Source of the DNA: Cacajao melanocephalus | Lineage: Eukaryota; Chordata; Mammalia; Primates; Pitheciidae | Reading direction: 5' to 3' | Length of the DNA: 64,000 nt | Assembly (NCBI GenBank): GCA_963573385.1 | Contig: CAUYLG010005323.1 | Coordinates: 1 to 64,000, forward strand | Part shown: positions 28,300 to 45,436 of the stretch, piece after piece | Layout of the letters: the number at the start of each line of letters is the position of its first letter | Position numbering within the stretch: position 1 is the stretch's first letter | Notes under the pieces: model-generated | The model's input: the letters and a program-made list of their open reading frames with translations, nothing else | The model's database searches: none | Told to the model about the DNA's origin: nothing | Position numbers and translations under genes: made by a program

Positions 28300-29800
28300 A
28301 GCCCTCCCACCTCACCGACTTCTCACTTAACACTCCTTTCAACTTTCAGGGCTAAAACTCCCTTTGCACCCTCTCAGTTAGCAGCTTCCAGGTCCAGGTT
28401 CTTCTACTCTGTATGCTACCTTCTTCCTGTCCTTATCCTCCTTTAAAAAACATCTGTTTATGGCCAAACTTCTGAAAGAGTTGCCTACATTCTTTTTCTC
28501 CACTTCCTCACCTCTCGTATGCTCCTTAACCCTCTGGCTTTAGTCCTCAGAGCTGACGTTGCTCTCCCCAAGGTCAGTTTGGATTCCTCACTCCTTACAT
28601 GAAACCTGTGTTGACTCTTCCTCTGTTCCCTGCCCTCCATCCTCCCTTGGCAGCAGATCCTCTGTTGCTGGACTCTGCTCAGTGTGCTGATCTCTACATG
28701 CTGACGTGCCCAGGGTTCACGCCTAAGTTTCTTTCTTCTCTAAAATCCACCTCCTTGTTAATCTCATTAAAACCTATGGCTTTAAATACAGTCTATGTGC
28801 TCACAACTCCCAATTCATACCTTTGGCTCAGGCCTCGTCCCTGAACTCCAGACTTGAATAACCAACTGCCTAGCTCCACTTGGTTGTGTGATGTGCATCT
28901 TAAACTTCGACGTTCAAAATCAACTCTTTAATTTTACTTCCTAATCCTGCTCATTCTATGGAAAACCTGGCAGTTCTGCTGTTTTACTTCCATAGGCCAA
29001 AAACTTATAATCTAGTGAAATGAGGCCATCCCTGATGCCTCTAACCTAGGCCCCAACCAATGTCTCACAAGTCATTCCAGCTTTATCTTCAAAATATATC
29101 CAGAAATAGGTTCTGATCATTTCTGCTCCACCACCCTGGCTCAAGCCACATTACCTGCCACTCAGGTGACTGCTATAGCATCCGGATATGCTCCTGGATT
29201 CCACCCAAGCCTCCCAACCTGTTCTTGCCACAGCAGCCACAGGGATCATCGTAAAATGCAAGTCAGATCATGTGACTCCTCTTTCTCAACTCCCCCTCCA
29301 CTCCCAATAACATTCTTTCTTGCTCAGAATAAAATCCCAAGTCTTTCCTACAAGGCTCTCTTCATTCAGTTTTGTTTTCTCTCTTACCCACCCCACTCCA
29401 CGCCATGGGCGTGCTCACCACTCCTCCATCATGCTGCTCTCCCGCCCAGGGCCTTTGCCTTGGCTGTTCCTTTTGTTTGTTTGGAATGTTATTCCCCAGG
29501 TATCTACAGGGTTTATTCTCTCATTTCCTTCAGGTCTCTGCTTAGTGTCACCTTACTGGGAGGCCTTCTCTGACCTCGTCCATCTCAGCTCTCCTTGTAC
29601 CTCTTACTGGCTGCATTTTTCACTTACCACTTGACTTCCTGCATTCATCTACCTGGGCAGAGTCTTTCCTCCTTCACTAGATTGTAAGTTCCTTGAGGGC
29701 AGGGTCTTTGGTTCAGTGCTATATGCTTAGCACCTAGTACACTGCCTGGCACAGAGTCAGTGCTTAAAATATATTTGTTGATGGAATAAATGAGTGAAAA
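28300..29800 (+). mobile_element. L2 LINE fragment, sense
   Basis: Matches the L2 3' region in order: ctgaactccagacttgaata near 28840, then tatcttcaaaatatatccag near 29083, catgtgactcctctttctca near 29268, and cagggcctttgccttggctg near 29447. It ends with the typical L2 terminus (ccttgagggcagggtctttg, then actgcctggcacagagtcag) by 29790. Further L2-like text continues to about 30160. Confidence 0.75.
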
Positions 29801-30184
29801 AGGGGACCTTCTTTTCCCTTGTCTTAAATGACATACAATTTCATGGTTTTCCTCATGACAGTGGCCCAACTCTGTCTTAATCTTCTCTGTGGTTCCTCTT
29901 AGTCTGTCTATCCCTGAACTGTTGGTGACCCCAGGATTCTGTTCTAGATGCCTATCTCAAATCACTTGCACATGCCCTTGTCCATCCCCTTTGGCCAACA
30001 CTCAGATGCTAGTGGCACCCAGATCTGTCTTTATCTCAGAACCTTCTTCTCCGGCTCCCACTTTGTTCTCTCATGCCACCCTCATTTCTTTCCTAGGTGA
30101 CTGCAGTAGCTTTGAGACCAGTCTCTCTCCAGTTACTCTTGTTCTCATATTTAATCCTTATATAACTCCAACATGCATATGAGA

Positions 30185-30310
30185 TGTCTGCAGCTCAGAA
30201 AGGCTGGGTAACTTTTCTAAAGCTACTTAGTCTACAGCGGTGGGGTTTTGAACCCACGTCTGCCTGACTCTGAAGCCTATGCCTTAATCTGTGACATCAC
30301 ACTGCTTCCT
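30185..30310 (-). mobile_element. MIR SINE fragment
   Basis: Reverse-complement MIR: cagctcagaaaggctgggta, acttttctaaagctacttag, then ttgaacccacgtctgcctga. Confidence 0.65.
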
Positions 30311-31467
30311 TCTGGAAAAAGTATACATCTCAGCCAGCAGAGAGGCCTGACATGGGATGCACCAACCTCCTACCCACCAGCCCTTCAGGAAGATGCTTGG
30401 CCCTTTGTAACCCTTGTTAGGTGTTTGGGCATTTTCTAGATGCAAACATTGTTCTTTGGGATTGCTCCCCAGCTCTCTAGTCTTACGTTGCCTGAAACAC
30501 CTTTAGGACCTCTCTTACTGTGTCTTGTGTCTAGCTTCTTATCCAGGAAAACTGAATCCTGGTTAGGATTTGAGACATTCCCAAGTTACAGGTTCGGTTA
30601 TGACAAATATATCAGAAATTTGTGCCCATGTGATGGAGTGCAATTGTTTAAACCTAATTGCTAGAACTCTTTCTAACTTGCTTCATAGCTGTTAATATAT
30701 GGAAGGAACATTGATGGGAAATAACACTTCTTAAAAATAATTAACTCAAATGAAATAGCCTGGAAAATAGCTTTTCCCAAAGCCACAAATGTGAGAAATG
30801 GAACAGCCTGAGATACACCAATAGCCAGCACAGCAATGCTTTAGGAACTTGCCTGGGCCAAGCCCACTTCCTCCATGGGCTCCAAGCCCATAACTATATC
30901 CAGTGAGTGAACTGTGCACACTTATTTCATTGTGTACAACTAAGGACACACTGTCTGTATCTTCCAGGGGAAGGCATTTGGGGGACTGAGATGACCCTTT
31001 GAGATTCAACACTATAGTTCTATTCTTGAGGAGCTCAGGATATCCCACAAGCCAGAGGAACAGAGGCCTGGTGTGGGGGCCACAGCCCTGGGGGCAGCCT
31101 CCTGACAGCTGGGTCTTAAGGCTATCCCGGAAGGGCTTTCTTGGATCCGCTACAGCAATCCTCTCTCCTGCCTCCGCCCTGAATGTTCCATCATTATTTT
31201 CTACCTGGCCTTAGTTTCCTGAAGGCCACTGAGAAAACACCTGTTTGGCAGCTGTCTGTTCACATTGCTGTCTCCATCGTTTGTGAATTTCTGGAGGCCA
31301 GGAACCCATTTGTACACTGCCTGGGCTTCACCTGAGGCTCAGTGCAGAGAAGTGGCTGCTGGATGAAGGAACGAGGGTTTTAAATTCTTGGCCTCATCTA
31401 TTCCCCTCTTTGCCTTAGAAATAATTTGGAACCACACCACATATAGCAAATGGAATTTTAGAAATCA

Positions 31468-32552
<1,085 letters not shown>

Positions 32553-32854
32553 TAAACCCATGTAAGTGTAGTGTCACTTCCTAGGAATGTGAAGTCCTAA
32601 GAATGCTGCCCGCTGCCCAAACTCCATCCTGGCTGTGCTGGCCAACTCATCTTTCCAGACAGCTTGCTGTCACTTCTGTCCCTCAACCCCTGCCATTTCT
32701 CTGTGGCAGCCCGTGCCAAGCAGCAGAGCCTACACCCTGGTCATGCCCCCCTGCCTGCCCCCACCCCGGCCCATGGCTGTGGCTGTCTGGGGAGAAGGTC
32801 CATGCAAACTGGCCAAGAAGGGGCCTTGGGGACCAGCTAGTTCAGCCTCCTTAT

Positions 32855-32960
32855 TTTAAAGACAAACTGAGGTCCAAGGAGGGAACAGGGCTTGGCTGAG
32901 GCCACCTGTCTCTGTGCCAGAGCTGGGGCTAGACTGTGGCGCCTGCCTTCTTGCCTCTGT
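32855..32960 (-). mobile_element. MIR SINE fragment
   Basis: Reverse-complement MIR-like: aaagacaaactgaggtccaa, then ggcttggctgaggccacctg and agagctggggctagac. Confidence 0.5.
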
Positions 32961-34869
32961 CCCTCGTTCTGTCTTAAAGGGGGAGCAAGGTACAAAGGTA
33001 TGTAAGGTCCAGAGCTCTCCTTCCCTCTTTCCTTCTCCCTTCCCGTTTCCTCCCGACTCCGTCTCCTTATTTCCTGCTCCCCCTTCCCTTCCTTTCTTCA
33101 TTTCTTTTAAATCTAGAACATTAAGATCTCTATGAATTCTAGGGTAATTAAATATGTAAAAAACCTCTTTTCTAGCTTGTCTTTTTTTTTAAGCATGCTG
33201 AGAAAACTGGTATGCTGGGTTAATGGACTATCTGGGCAAGTTTTTAGTGAGTTAGAAAGATAGATAGGAAGCACTGTTTTACTTCTTTCCAACAACTCTG
33301 CAGGTAGTTGTCTGGACCTTGGGTCCTTAGCAACACAGAGGCACTAATGTGAGTGGCCCGTGCTGTTGAATAAGGGCCTGGCTCTACCATAAACCTCAGC
33401 CCCCTCCAGGGTCTGCGCTGAGACAGGCTCTGGGCAGGAGGGTTCCAACCACCAGGAGCAGCTGGAACCCGGCTGCCAATACCAGGGAGCACCCAGCTAG
33501 CTCTTCATAAGCACTCCCTGAGGAATCTGGGGTGCTGGACAGCCTGTTTCTTGATAGCCAGATGAAGCTCACCACCTGCCAAGAGTCTGGTCTTAGCTCC
33601 ACGGCATCTCCGTGTTTGGAGCCAGCCCTCCAGCACACACCTGCTCTGACCTCATCTATCTCGCCCACAACAGGAACTTCTCTGCTGTACACTCTCACCT
33701 GGCAAACTGCTTCCACTCAAACCTAGAGGCCAGAGGGGGTCAAATTCCAACGAAGCCACAGACTTCAGGAACAGCCTCCCAGGGCTGCCTGGAAAATCGG
33801 TAGCTGGAAGAACCAACATAAGATTGAAAGCATAATAGAGCCCACATGGGGTATGTGGCTACAGCTACATTCCGGGCTGGGCACAGCAGTGCCTTGGCCT
33901 TGCTCATAGTCGGTCCTGGAAAATGAGGCTCAACAAACAGTCATTCAACAAGTAATTGACTTCACGGGATACCCAGCCTCATGATCCAGCTCCTTGGAAG
34001 GTTCTGTCTGACTGTAGCTTCTGCCAAGAGGGCCGGAAGGAGCCATTTCTGCTTTTGTCTGCTCTCATCATCTCATTTCTCCTGTTAAGCCTTGAATGTG
34101 CCCTGAGGCCTGGTAGCCTCCTCATTTTGGCTCCCTACACCAATCTCTAGACCTCGAGTTTCAGCAGTGAAGGGTACAAGCATCTAGCTACCCAGGCAGA
34201 ATAGAATTTGTTCACTGCTCAATTGTTCAATATGCCTACCAGCCCTATGCCCCAAGGCAGCTGTGGGTCTTCAGTGGGCACTGGGGCCTTTACAACTGAT
34301 TTCACATCCCACAGGGCTTCTGGCATTCTTGGCAGGTCTCTACTTCTGAAACTTGAGACCCTTTGTAGTAACCTCCCCTTAGCAAAACACCACCTCTTAA
34401 AGACTTGAGTGACCGACTGTGCAGTTCAGCCTAGGTGCTGCTAGTTCAGCAGCTGTGAGAGCCTACAGGGCCGCCATGATCAGCAACTGTTGCTACTGAC
34501 AGCAGTTCCTCATTTTCTGGGCTCTGCTTTTGTTTTGTTCCCAGACTTATGTCAGCTTTAGCGCGTGACGTTCAGGAAATCGTTCTGAGTATGTGTCTGC
34601 ATGCGTATGCCAGGCTGCAGGTAACACAGTGTGAAGTTCTTGAGGAAAAAATGAGATGGGAAATGTCTTAGTTTTCAAACAGGGAGATTTTGTGCATAAC
34701 CTGTCAATCACACGGTACCTTCTGCTGCCCACTGAGCTGGAGAGTGAGTTGCCACAAGGGGATTTAGACTCAGATCTGGTTGTGGGGACACTGTGGGGAC
34801 TGGGACCCGGGCATGCACCTGCACCCACACAGTGACTCAGGCTCTGCCACCAGCTCCCACACATGCCCA

Positions 34870-35340
34870 CTATATTTTGAACCGTATGAAATTGTCAATA
34901 TTAGACCATTTTTTGATGTACAAAAATAGCAATTTCATATGGCTCAACTTACTAAAAGTTTGTTTGATAAATATGTTTCTGAAAATAGATACATTTAAAA
35001 ATAAACATCGACAGAAATCATGGCAGCTTTTTTCCTCAGCATTTCCTCAATCAAAGCATATTTAAGGTACAGCTACTATCCAGTAGGGATCTACAACTTT
35101 GTCTTTCTTAAACCACACAAGATAAGCAAAGCACTAAACCCAACATCAGTCAGCTACTGGAAAAAAGTTTAAGGCCCAGATCTGACCAGGAACCCTGCCA
35201 ACTGTTCTGCTTCAGCAGAGGTTACAGCTGCTTTTAATGAAAGCTTTGCATTTAAAAATTTCTCATTAAAGACATGAGTACGTTTTAAATCTGATTCAAT
35301 GCATAGGCCACTTGAATTTGACACTGACTGCCTGCTACCA
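34870..35340. promoter_or_regulatory. Repeat-free AT-rich block near the microexon, candidate regulatory element
   Basis: About 470 bp with no repeat signature, GC markedly below its flanks, and dense TAAA/ATTAA and GATAA motifs. It ends roughly 140 bp from the 27-nt exon, on its downstream side in the transcript. Function is inferred only from composition. Confidence 0.25.
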
Positions 35341-35481
35341 TCTGATGTGGCATGTGGGCCCTCCTTGTTAGGGCTGCCTTGTGTGTGGGAAAGCTGATGG
35401 CAGTTCACAGAAAGATGGCCCATCATAGAACCACACACACACGTGATCACACGCATGACACAGAACAACAAAGCTTGGTAC

Positions 35482-35508
35482 CTTCCTCTCGCCACAGGAT
35501 GTTTGCAA
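35482..35508 (-). CDS. FSTL4: FSTL4 27-nt microexon (about residues 439-446)
   Basis: Acceptor ttattctctgctgctgcag precedes TTGCAAACATCC; donor GAGGAAG/gtacca. With one base from each neighbour it encodes L-ANILWREE-G, joining the end of Ig2 (EDSARKT) to the C-terminal region (GLSVGN). Phase is 1-1, so inclusion or skipping keeps the frame. It was found by needing bases to bridge the two flanking exons and by my memory of LANILWREE in human FSTL4. The run of CTG directly before the AG and the non-consensus donor fit the neural microexon class. Confidence 0.92.
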
Positions 35509-37160
<1,652 letters not shown>

Positions 37161-37261
37161 TCAGTGCTGGTGAGAAAGAGGCGGCCCTGACCTGGGCCTG
37201 GGTCTGTAGCCCAACCTGTTACCCTGCTCTGGAGGAGTGAACCCAAGAGGTGACTGGAGTT

Positions 37262-37560
37262 CTCTATTTAACCAGCTTACAATAATCCTGTCCAGCAATT
37301 CAAGCTCTAAAAGAAAGAGCTGTAAAATAGATTGCAGGTAATAAACATGTCAGGCTTTGTACTCTGTAATTCATGGCTTTCATCATTATTCTAAATATGA
37401 TCAGAAGGCCATCCAAATATTTAATGCTGCTCAGCTGCTACATGTAAAGAACAGCAGCCACTGAAATTTCTGAATAATAAAATGAATAAAGTTTAGATAT
37501 ATTCTCTTTCTGTTACCAGAAAGTCAATGGATAGGGGTTAATTTCAGACAGGAAATATAT
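37262..37560. promoter_or_regulatory. Repeat-free AT-rich block, candidate regulatory element
   Basis: Dense in TAAT/ATTA and E-box-like sites (tgctcagctgctacatg), free of repeat signatures, and starting about 115 bp from the Ig2 exon. Function is inferred only from composition. Confidence 0.2.
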
Positions 37561-39174
37561 CGCAGGGCATTTATGGGACTGACCAGCAGGGCTTCTGTTC
37601 TGAGGAAGTCCATTCATTTTCCAGTGGGTCATTTTCATTTCTCCACTTCCCAACCCCTGGAACATGGGTGAAAGGCCAGGTGTGCCCTCCTCGGCTTGGA
37701 GTGACTCAGCCATGGGCCCTGACAGTCAAGTTTAGGGCTGGGGGTGTGACCCTGCCCACTAACCAGATGAGCATGGGTAGGAAAGGCTCCAGCACCCTCC
37801 ACAAGGCTCTGGCCCTTCCTACCCAGGCCAGTGGCGGGGAGAGGCCTGGAAGAAGCAGTGAGAGTGAAATTGAGGGTTCTTCCTTATCCATACCCTTTTA
37901 CTTTACACACTTTCAAAAAAGATTTGTGAGATGTAAACATACCTGCATATTAAACTAAAATACAAACATACTGCTCTTGGAGATGGGGGAGTGGATTCTT
38001 CTTGAAGTGGACAACTACATTTTCCTAGAGTTATCTGGAAGCCCCTGTTGTTCAGTAAAAGAAAGCACCCCAGTACTTTAGAACAGAGAAGATTTTTCTT
38101 GGGACCAGAGCATAGAACAAATTGGTACTTGTGTAGAAAAAGGCGATGGTGTGGATCCCGGGACTTGAGCGGGGTGGGTAGAGGACAAAAGAAAAACTCC
38201 ACTGTCTCACTGTGAGACATGAGCTCTGTAGCTCCTGTCACAACTCTTCAGCGGCTGCTCCTCATTGTATCAAGTCAATCTGAGTTTCAAGTCTTTCCTT
38301 GATCCATGGGACACAGTTAGGGGCAGAGGTGAAAGCTAAATGGACAACTGCCAAAAGAAACAATCCCATCCTCCAATGGCCCAGAGCTGTTTCAATATCA
38401 TGAGCTCCGAGCATCTAATGACAAACCACACAGAGACCCAAAACAATGAAGTCCGAGTCCTCGCCTCAGCTTTTCTTTGTTTGAAGGTCTGGGGGAGAGT
38501 GCCAGGGAGTGGCAGAAAAGCCTGTCACAGGTCAGGCCCCTAGGGTCACACACCAGGGATGGAGGAGGCCCATGAAGTTCCAGCGGAGGCATGTCTGGAG
38601 GACTGCTTCCAACATAAATGTGTAGCTCTCTTCTCTGACCCGTTTGATCCAAAGAGGAAAGGAAGAAACTTCCCTGCACCTGCCTTTGGTAGAGAGAGGA
38701 GTGGGGTTCCCTTTGAACAGATAGAGTTTTGGTTGGAATTCAGGAACACCGAGATAGAACTTGGGGGGCCAGGAGTCCTGGCCTGGGGGTGGTTGGAGAA
38801 TGGGATAGAGCCACCAGGGTCCTAGAACAGGAATGGCCAGGACCTGGAGTTAATAATCTTGGGCTCTTACTAGATCACTGTCTATTCCTACAAGCCTGTC
38901 TGGCAACCACAGAGTAAACTTAAAGAAAGTAGAAGAAGAATCAATGTAGACAGAAACAAAAATGAATGAATCAACCAGAAAGCTGAAGAACAGAACCGGC
39001 AAAGAAATCTGAGAGCTGTTTGTAAAAACCAACAAATCAGCCAAATCCCTGGCAAGTTTGATCAATGAAAAAAATAGAAATCACAGAGGAGATTAAAAAA
39101 TATGAGAATACTGTATTCAGTTATTGGTTATAAATGTAAAAGTCTCAACGAAACGGATCATTAAAAGGAAACTT

Positions 39175-39531
<357 letters not shown>

Positions 39532-40440
39532 CTAACCCAAAAGACACCATGACAGGTTTTTTTTTTTTTTCCCAGAAAATTCCTTTATTCATTTAAGGAA
39601 TGAATAATTCCTAGAGCATAGACCAGGGAAGATGTTCCAAATTGTTTACATCATGAAGGCAGCATAACCTGGGCGTCAAAACCTGGCAGAGAATGCATAA
39701 AAGACTCCAGAATGATCTCACTTAGGACGTGATACACCAAAATTCTAAGTAAAATATCAACAAGTCAAATCTAGCATGGTATTGAGAGAACATACTGTGA
39801 GCAAGTGTAATACATTTCAATGGCTAACTATTAGGAAATCTACCATTAATCATTCCAAAGTCAAAGAGAAAAACCATTTGATTCTCTTGCTAGACACCAG
39901 AAGGGCCTTTGAAAAAAGCTCAAAATCAATTTCTTGGGGAAAAACCCTCAATAAAATAGGAACGGAATGATATTTTCTTTGTGCAATGAAGAATATCTCC
40001 ATAAAAAGAAGAAACGGCACCATTCTTTTTCAAGTGGTAAAACATTAATTTGGGAAAAAAGAAAAAGGACAAAGGAAGGGAGGTAATACCAGACTCTCAA
40101 TGTCATGCTGGATGCTATAAATGTAAGGTAAGAAATGAGAGGTACAAATAGTAAAAAAATGGAGAAAAATGGTATGTGGCTACATCCGGGTAACATACCA
40201 GTAAAGTTGTAAGGATTAATTGGTGCGTAAAGAGGCCAGTACCAAAACATACAAAATTAATAGCTTGCTTATACACCAGTAATGACTAGACAGAGAAAAT
40301 AAAACCTCACCGATGACATTTAAAAAGGCTTGGCTAATTGGAGAGAGATGTTCTTGTGTAGAAAGACTTAATATTGTTAGGAAACAAACTAAAATTTAGG
40401 CCATATGTTTAATCTAACTCCATTAAAAAATCAGCTGGGA

Positions 40441-40768
<328 letters not shown>

Positions 40769-42728
40769 TTAGAAGAAAAAATATGCAAGAACATCTGAGG
40801 AAATTTTGAAAAAGGACAGTGATTTGTCATTTTGTTATACTGGATATGACAAAGTTTGACAATAACAAATGTTGCAAAGTGGGGTGGAGGGAGAGAGGAC
40901 CGAGGAAGAGCTGTGGGCATTCTCTTCTGAGTGTGGCACGACCTTAGTGATCTTGATGCATTTTACAAAACTCTGTCAATTCGATACTTGCAGCCAAAGT
41001 TTATTAAATGCCAGCCAAGTGTCAGGCATGCCATACACAGCAGTCAGTGAGATAGCCTCAGGCCCTACCCTCATGAAGCTTTTTGTCTGGGAGAGGTGAT
41101 TCAAGAATTAACCACGAGTGAGACAATCCCTTCCAGAGGGAGCTTTGGGATGATGGGGACAGTGGCCCCAAAAAGCTGTCCCCATAGGGAGCAGGCTCCA
41201 CCCTCTCATCTCAGCCAGGAAGTGCTTCCTGATATCTGTGGTGCCACTCCTTTAACTGGCAGTGGGCTTGTCCAGTGAACCGGAAACTCAAGGAATGAGC
41301 TTTCTTCTGTATGGTGGGTGGTGGATGGACCCCTCAGTGAGGTGGCCAGCACCGGCGTTGTGCACTGGCCTGTGTCTCAGTCCTGGCCTCTGATAGGAAT
41401 CTCACGGACCTACATGAAGGGCATGGCGGGCAGGCGGGGGAGCTTGGTAAAGCACGATGCTGGGCTCACCCCCAGTGTGATGGGGCGGGAGGATCTGCAT
41501 TTACCTAACAGGTTCCAGAAAAGACCCTGAGTCACTCCTGACTTGGAAGCTCTCCCAGACCAATTCTAGGGCTAATTTTGAACTGAAGTACATGGCAGCC
41601 TTCTAGAACAAAATGAAACCTGACTGCAAGTCAAGGGTGTGGAATGAATCATTCACTTAAAAATACACGACTAATGCAAGACACCTGGGTCTCCATTGGT
41701 AGAACAAAAAGATGGGTCACATGTGCTTAGAGTGAGATGCACCCTCTGCTGGTCTTGAGGTTTTTTGAGCTGAAGCGGGCAGGATGAATCCCCCACCCCC
41801 GGCTTCCAGCCCTTCAGCAGGACTAAAGAGGGGGCCTCAGATCTGCCTGCTTCACCTCCAGTGCCCCTGTGTCTCCCCAGGGTTGCCCCAACTCTCTACT
41901 GGGGATCATTAGGCCTCTTCCCCTCCTGCCCCTTATCCTGCATCATGCCAATCTCCACAAGAAGCCTAGGCCTCTGGGGCATCCCTCCTCCCCAGAACCT
42001 TCTGTTGTGCCTTCTGGAACTCATGTTCTGTCATCAACATCTCACACATCCTCAGACTCCTCTATGAGTGCTCCTTCACCTTCTTTCTCCGATGGAAACC
42101 TGGCTTCCTCCGGAGGACACAGCTTCTCCTGCAGCAGCTTCAGAGGGGGCCCCTTTCTCTTGGTACCACAAGGCTGGGACATGGGGTAGGCATCCTTCTC
42201 CTGGGCCCTCATTGCCACTTCCAGACCATTCTTGTGTCACGCCTACCTCCTACCATAGCTCAGACATAGCTCCCACACCTCTCACTCCTGCATCCCGGTC
42301 CCCCTGTCTACTGGATTTTTCCTGCTAGCCCATACAATGCTTTTATTTCTCCTATCTTGAAAAAAAAAAAATCCCTTTTCTTTATCCCAGTTTCTCTCTG
42401 AACTACGCCTCATTTTTCTCCTTGAGAACACCCTGAAGTGTTGTCCACAGTCGAAGTTAGAGCCACCCCTGGGCAGCTCTGTGCCAGAGCTCTGGATCCA
42501 GCCTCCGGCCAGGAGGATGGAACCGTGTGGGCAGGGAGGGTCTTTGTGGGTCTGTGAAGTTCCTGGGGCCCTGCCAGGGAAAGGCGGAGACCAAGCTCTC
42601 TGCCAGCAACGTGGAAGACATCCAACTCTTTCCTTTGGCCCTGATCTCCTCTTCTCCTTTTGTGTTAATCCACACATTAAAAACAATGTGAAATTAATAT
42701 ATCCTAGGCACACACATTCATTTTCTCT

Positions 42729-43020
42729 CTCTTTCCTTTAAGATAGAGTTTCCCTCTGTTGGCCAGGCTGGAGTGCAGCGACACTATCTCGGCTCACTGC
42801 AAACTTCACCTCCTGGGTTCAAGCGATTCTCATGTCTCAGCCTCCTGAGTAGCTGGGATTACGGGCACCTGCCACCACACGTGGCTAATTTTAAATTTTT
42901 TATAGAGCCAAGGATTCACCACGTTGGCCAGGCTGGCCTTGAACCCCTGGACTCAAGAAATCCACTGGCCTCAAACTCCCAAAGTGCTGTGATTACAGGT
43001 GTGAGCCACCACTCCAGCCT
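42729..43020 (-). mobile_element. Alu element with target-site duplication
   Basis: Pyrimidine-rich start, gatagagtttccctctgttg, then the reverse-complement body to gagccaccactccagcct. The duplication is cattttctct at 42719-42728 and 43021-43030. Confidence 0.94.
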
Positions 43021-43024
43021 CATT

Positions 43025-43350
43025 TTCTCTTAAATTGGAAAACCTTCAAGTGAAAACATTTGCATCCATAATGCAAAATCCCATTCATTGTCTCTGGGAA
43101 ACAGCAACCATTCCCAAGGTGAACGGCAGCGTAAATATATCCTTAAGTAAGAGGCACAGTCACAAAAGTACCATGCCGGAGTAATAAACAGATTCAGGAG
43201 ATTATTATTGTGTTTTTGGGAATGAATCGCTACTTGTCTGAACTGTGGGGAGGTTGAGGGTGTTTTTAATTTAATGGATTAATCATTTATGTCTGAAGTT
43301 CTTGCTCCTTCCTATGAAAGCAATGCAAGAGGTTTACACAAAGTTATAAA
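43025..43350. promoter_or_regulatory. Repeat-free AT-rich block with octamer site, candidate regulatory element
   Basis: Holds a perfect POU octamer ATTTGCAT (43058-43065), a second atgcaaaat nearby, and a run of homeodomain-type sites (taatttaatggattaatc near 43267). No repeat signature. Function is inferred only. Confidence 0.3.
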
Positions 43351-43819
43351 TCATGTCAGTGCTTGGGCCGCGTCTCTGGGAGGTCTGGGCTATGGGTAAG
43401 TTATACTAATAATTTGAGAGAGGAAGTAGTTGCCTGGAATGGTTTCTTTAGTCAACAGAGTCAGGGCAGAGGCATGGAAGGGGAAGTCCTAGAAGGTGGC
43501 AGCCCTGCCTCTGCATGGGATCCTGCCCTCACTGCTGGGAGTGTGGCAGCTCCAGGGAGAAAGAAGCAGCCTATATTCTATTCTTGGCTTGAACATTTTC
43601 TCTGGGTCTTGATTTTGCAATCTGTATAATGGGAAGGAGGCTCTCTGAGGGGCCACCAGTTCTGACCATCTGTGTCTACCAACTATGGCTAAATTTGGCT
43701 TGAGCTACGCCAACAATCACCCCCGTGTCTGCCCTACCTTGGACTTTGAACTGTATCCTCTGCCAGGCATTTCCCAAGCATTATATACATATATTTCATC
43801 AGACCAGGTTGAGGCAGCC

Positions 43820-43995
43820 AGCAGTGTGACCTAGAGGTCAGAGTATGGGCTCTGGGTCCAGGTCAACACCCATCAGTTGTGTGACCCCAGGCAAGTGACC
43901 TTCTTTAGCAACTCATCCATCAAGTGGGTTCAAATACGTGGATGGGAGGGTCCATGTGAAGGGCTGAGCAGAGGGACTGACCGAGGTAAGTGCTG
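43820..43995 (+). mobile_element. MIR SINE
   Basis: MIR landmarks: agagtatgggctctgggtcc, agttgtgtgaccccaggcaa, gtgaccttc. Sense orientation. Confidence 0.7.
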
Positions 43996-44601
43996 GGAAA
44001 ACCCGGGCTGCCGTAATCAGGAGGCAGTTAATTCTTCAGTTTCGGGGACTCCTGGCAACACAGGGGCCTGTGAGAATCAAGGAAAACCTTCCAAGCCTCA
44101 GTTTCTGCCCTGGCTTGGCTAAGATGAGGCTCATCGGGCCTCTTGGGGAGGAAGATGGGCACAAGCCCCTGTCAGAGGAAACAGAGCCTCCTAATTGAAC
44201 AAGTGATATGGTTGCATACCACCTGGAAGGAGTGGTGGATTTCAGTTTCTGCTCTTGCTAGATCCAAAGGCCAGAGCGGCTCAGCAGCACCGTGTTGCCT
44301 AAGGGGCATGCTCCGCACACCACAGCCTGTGGGAGCTCCAGCTGCCGAGGTGATTGGCCTGAATGGCTCACGCCCTTGGCACTTGGATTCGTTTCATCTG
44401 TGGAGGCTTTGGGTGGAGCCAAATATGAAAACGGGTCGAAAGACTTTGCCCTTTCCACACCGTTCCTTTACTTATAAGAAATGAAATAGTTTGAGGTTAG
44501 ATATTTCTTTAAAAAGACAGAATACAGGAGGGGGCAAGGGTTGATCTCAGCAGCAGTTTGGGGAGGCTTTGAGGGGACGACATGCATGGAGCCATTTACT
44601 A

Positions 44602-44760
<159 letters not shown>

Positions 44761-45125
44761 TCATTGAGTAGAGTGGAAACCATAGCTGTCTCCTGGTTTT
44801 CCAAAAATCCTGCAGCTGGGAGAGAGTTCCTTTCTGCCTGTCCCTTGCTCAGCCAGAGCTGCCTGCAGGGCTGAGCCGTCCTGGGCAGCAGCAACCCCGT
44901 CTTACCTCCACATTGTGGGCCCAGGCCCCTGGATCCGTGTAAGGCCTTATGTACCTGGCGCCTCCTCCGTGAGGCCCGGTTTGAACACCTCCCCCAGCAC
45001 ACGCCCTCTGAGTTTCAAGCAACTCAGTCCACGTGTCTCCCTAATTGTCTGCTGCCTGCTTGTTTCACAGGGGTCTGGCTCACCTGATGAGCAGCTCTGT
45101 TTCTGGAGGGCAGGCTTGTTTAGAG

Positions 45126-45333
45126 CAGGGGTTAGCAGACTTTCTTAAAGGGCTAGCGAGCAGATATTTTTGGCTTCATAGGTAGCAGTTTCTGCCAAAT
45201 ACCCAACTCTGCCATTATAGCATGAAAATAGCCTTCACAACACATATATGAATGAATGTGGCTGTGTTCCAATAAAGTTTTATTTAAAGTTGGTGGCCTG
45301 GATTTGGCCCATGGGCTGCAGTTGGCCTGCCTG
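45126..45333 (+). mobile_element. hAT/Charlie-type nonautonomous DNA transposon remnant
   Basis: Begins caggggttagcagacttt and ends gcagttggcctgcctg, an imperfect inverted pair. The internal gtggctgtgttccaataaag and ggatttggcccatgggctgc are typical of this common MER-type element. The precise family is not assigned. Confidence 0.75.
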
Positions 45334-45436
45334 TGCTTTAGATCCCACCTCAATCCCAGAATGATTTCAGGCAGCTTGCAGAGATCTTGGTAACCCAAGG
45401 GAAGGGAAATGGAACTAAGGGGAAAACGGGGCAAAA

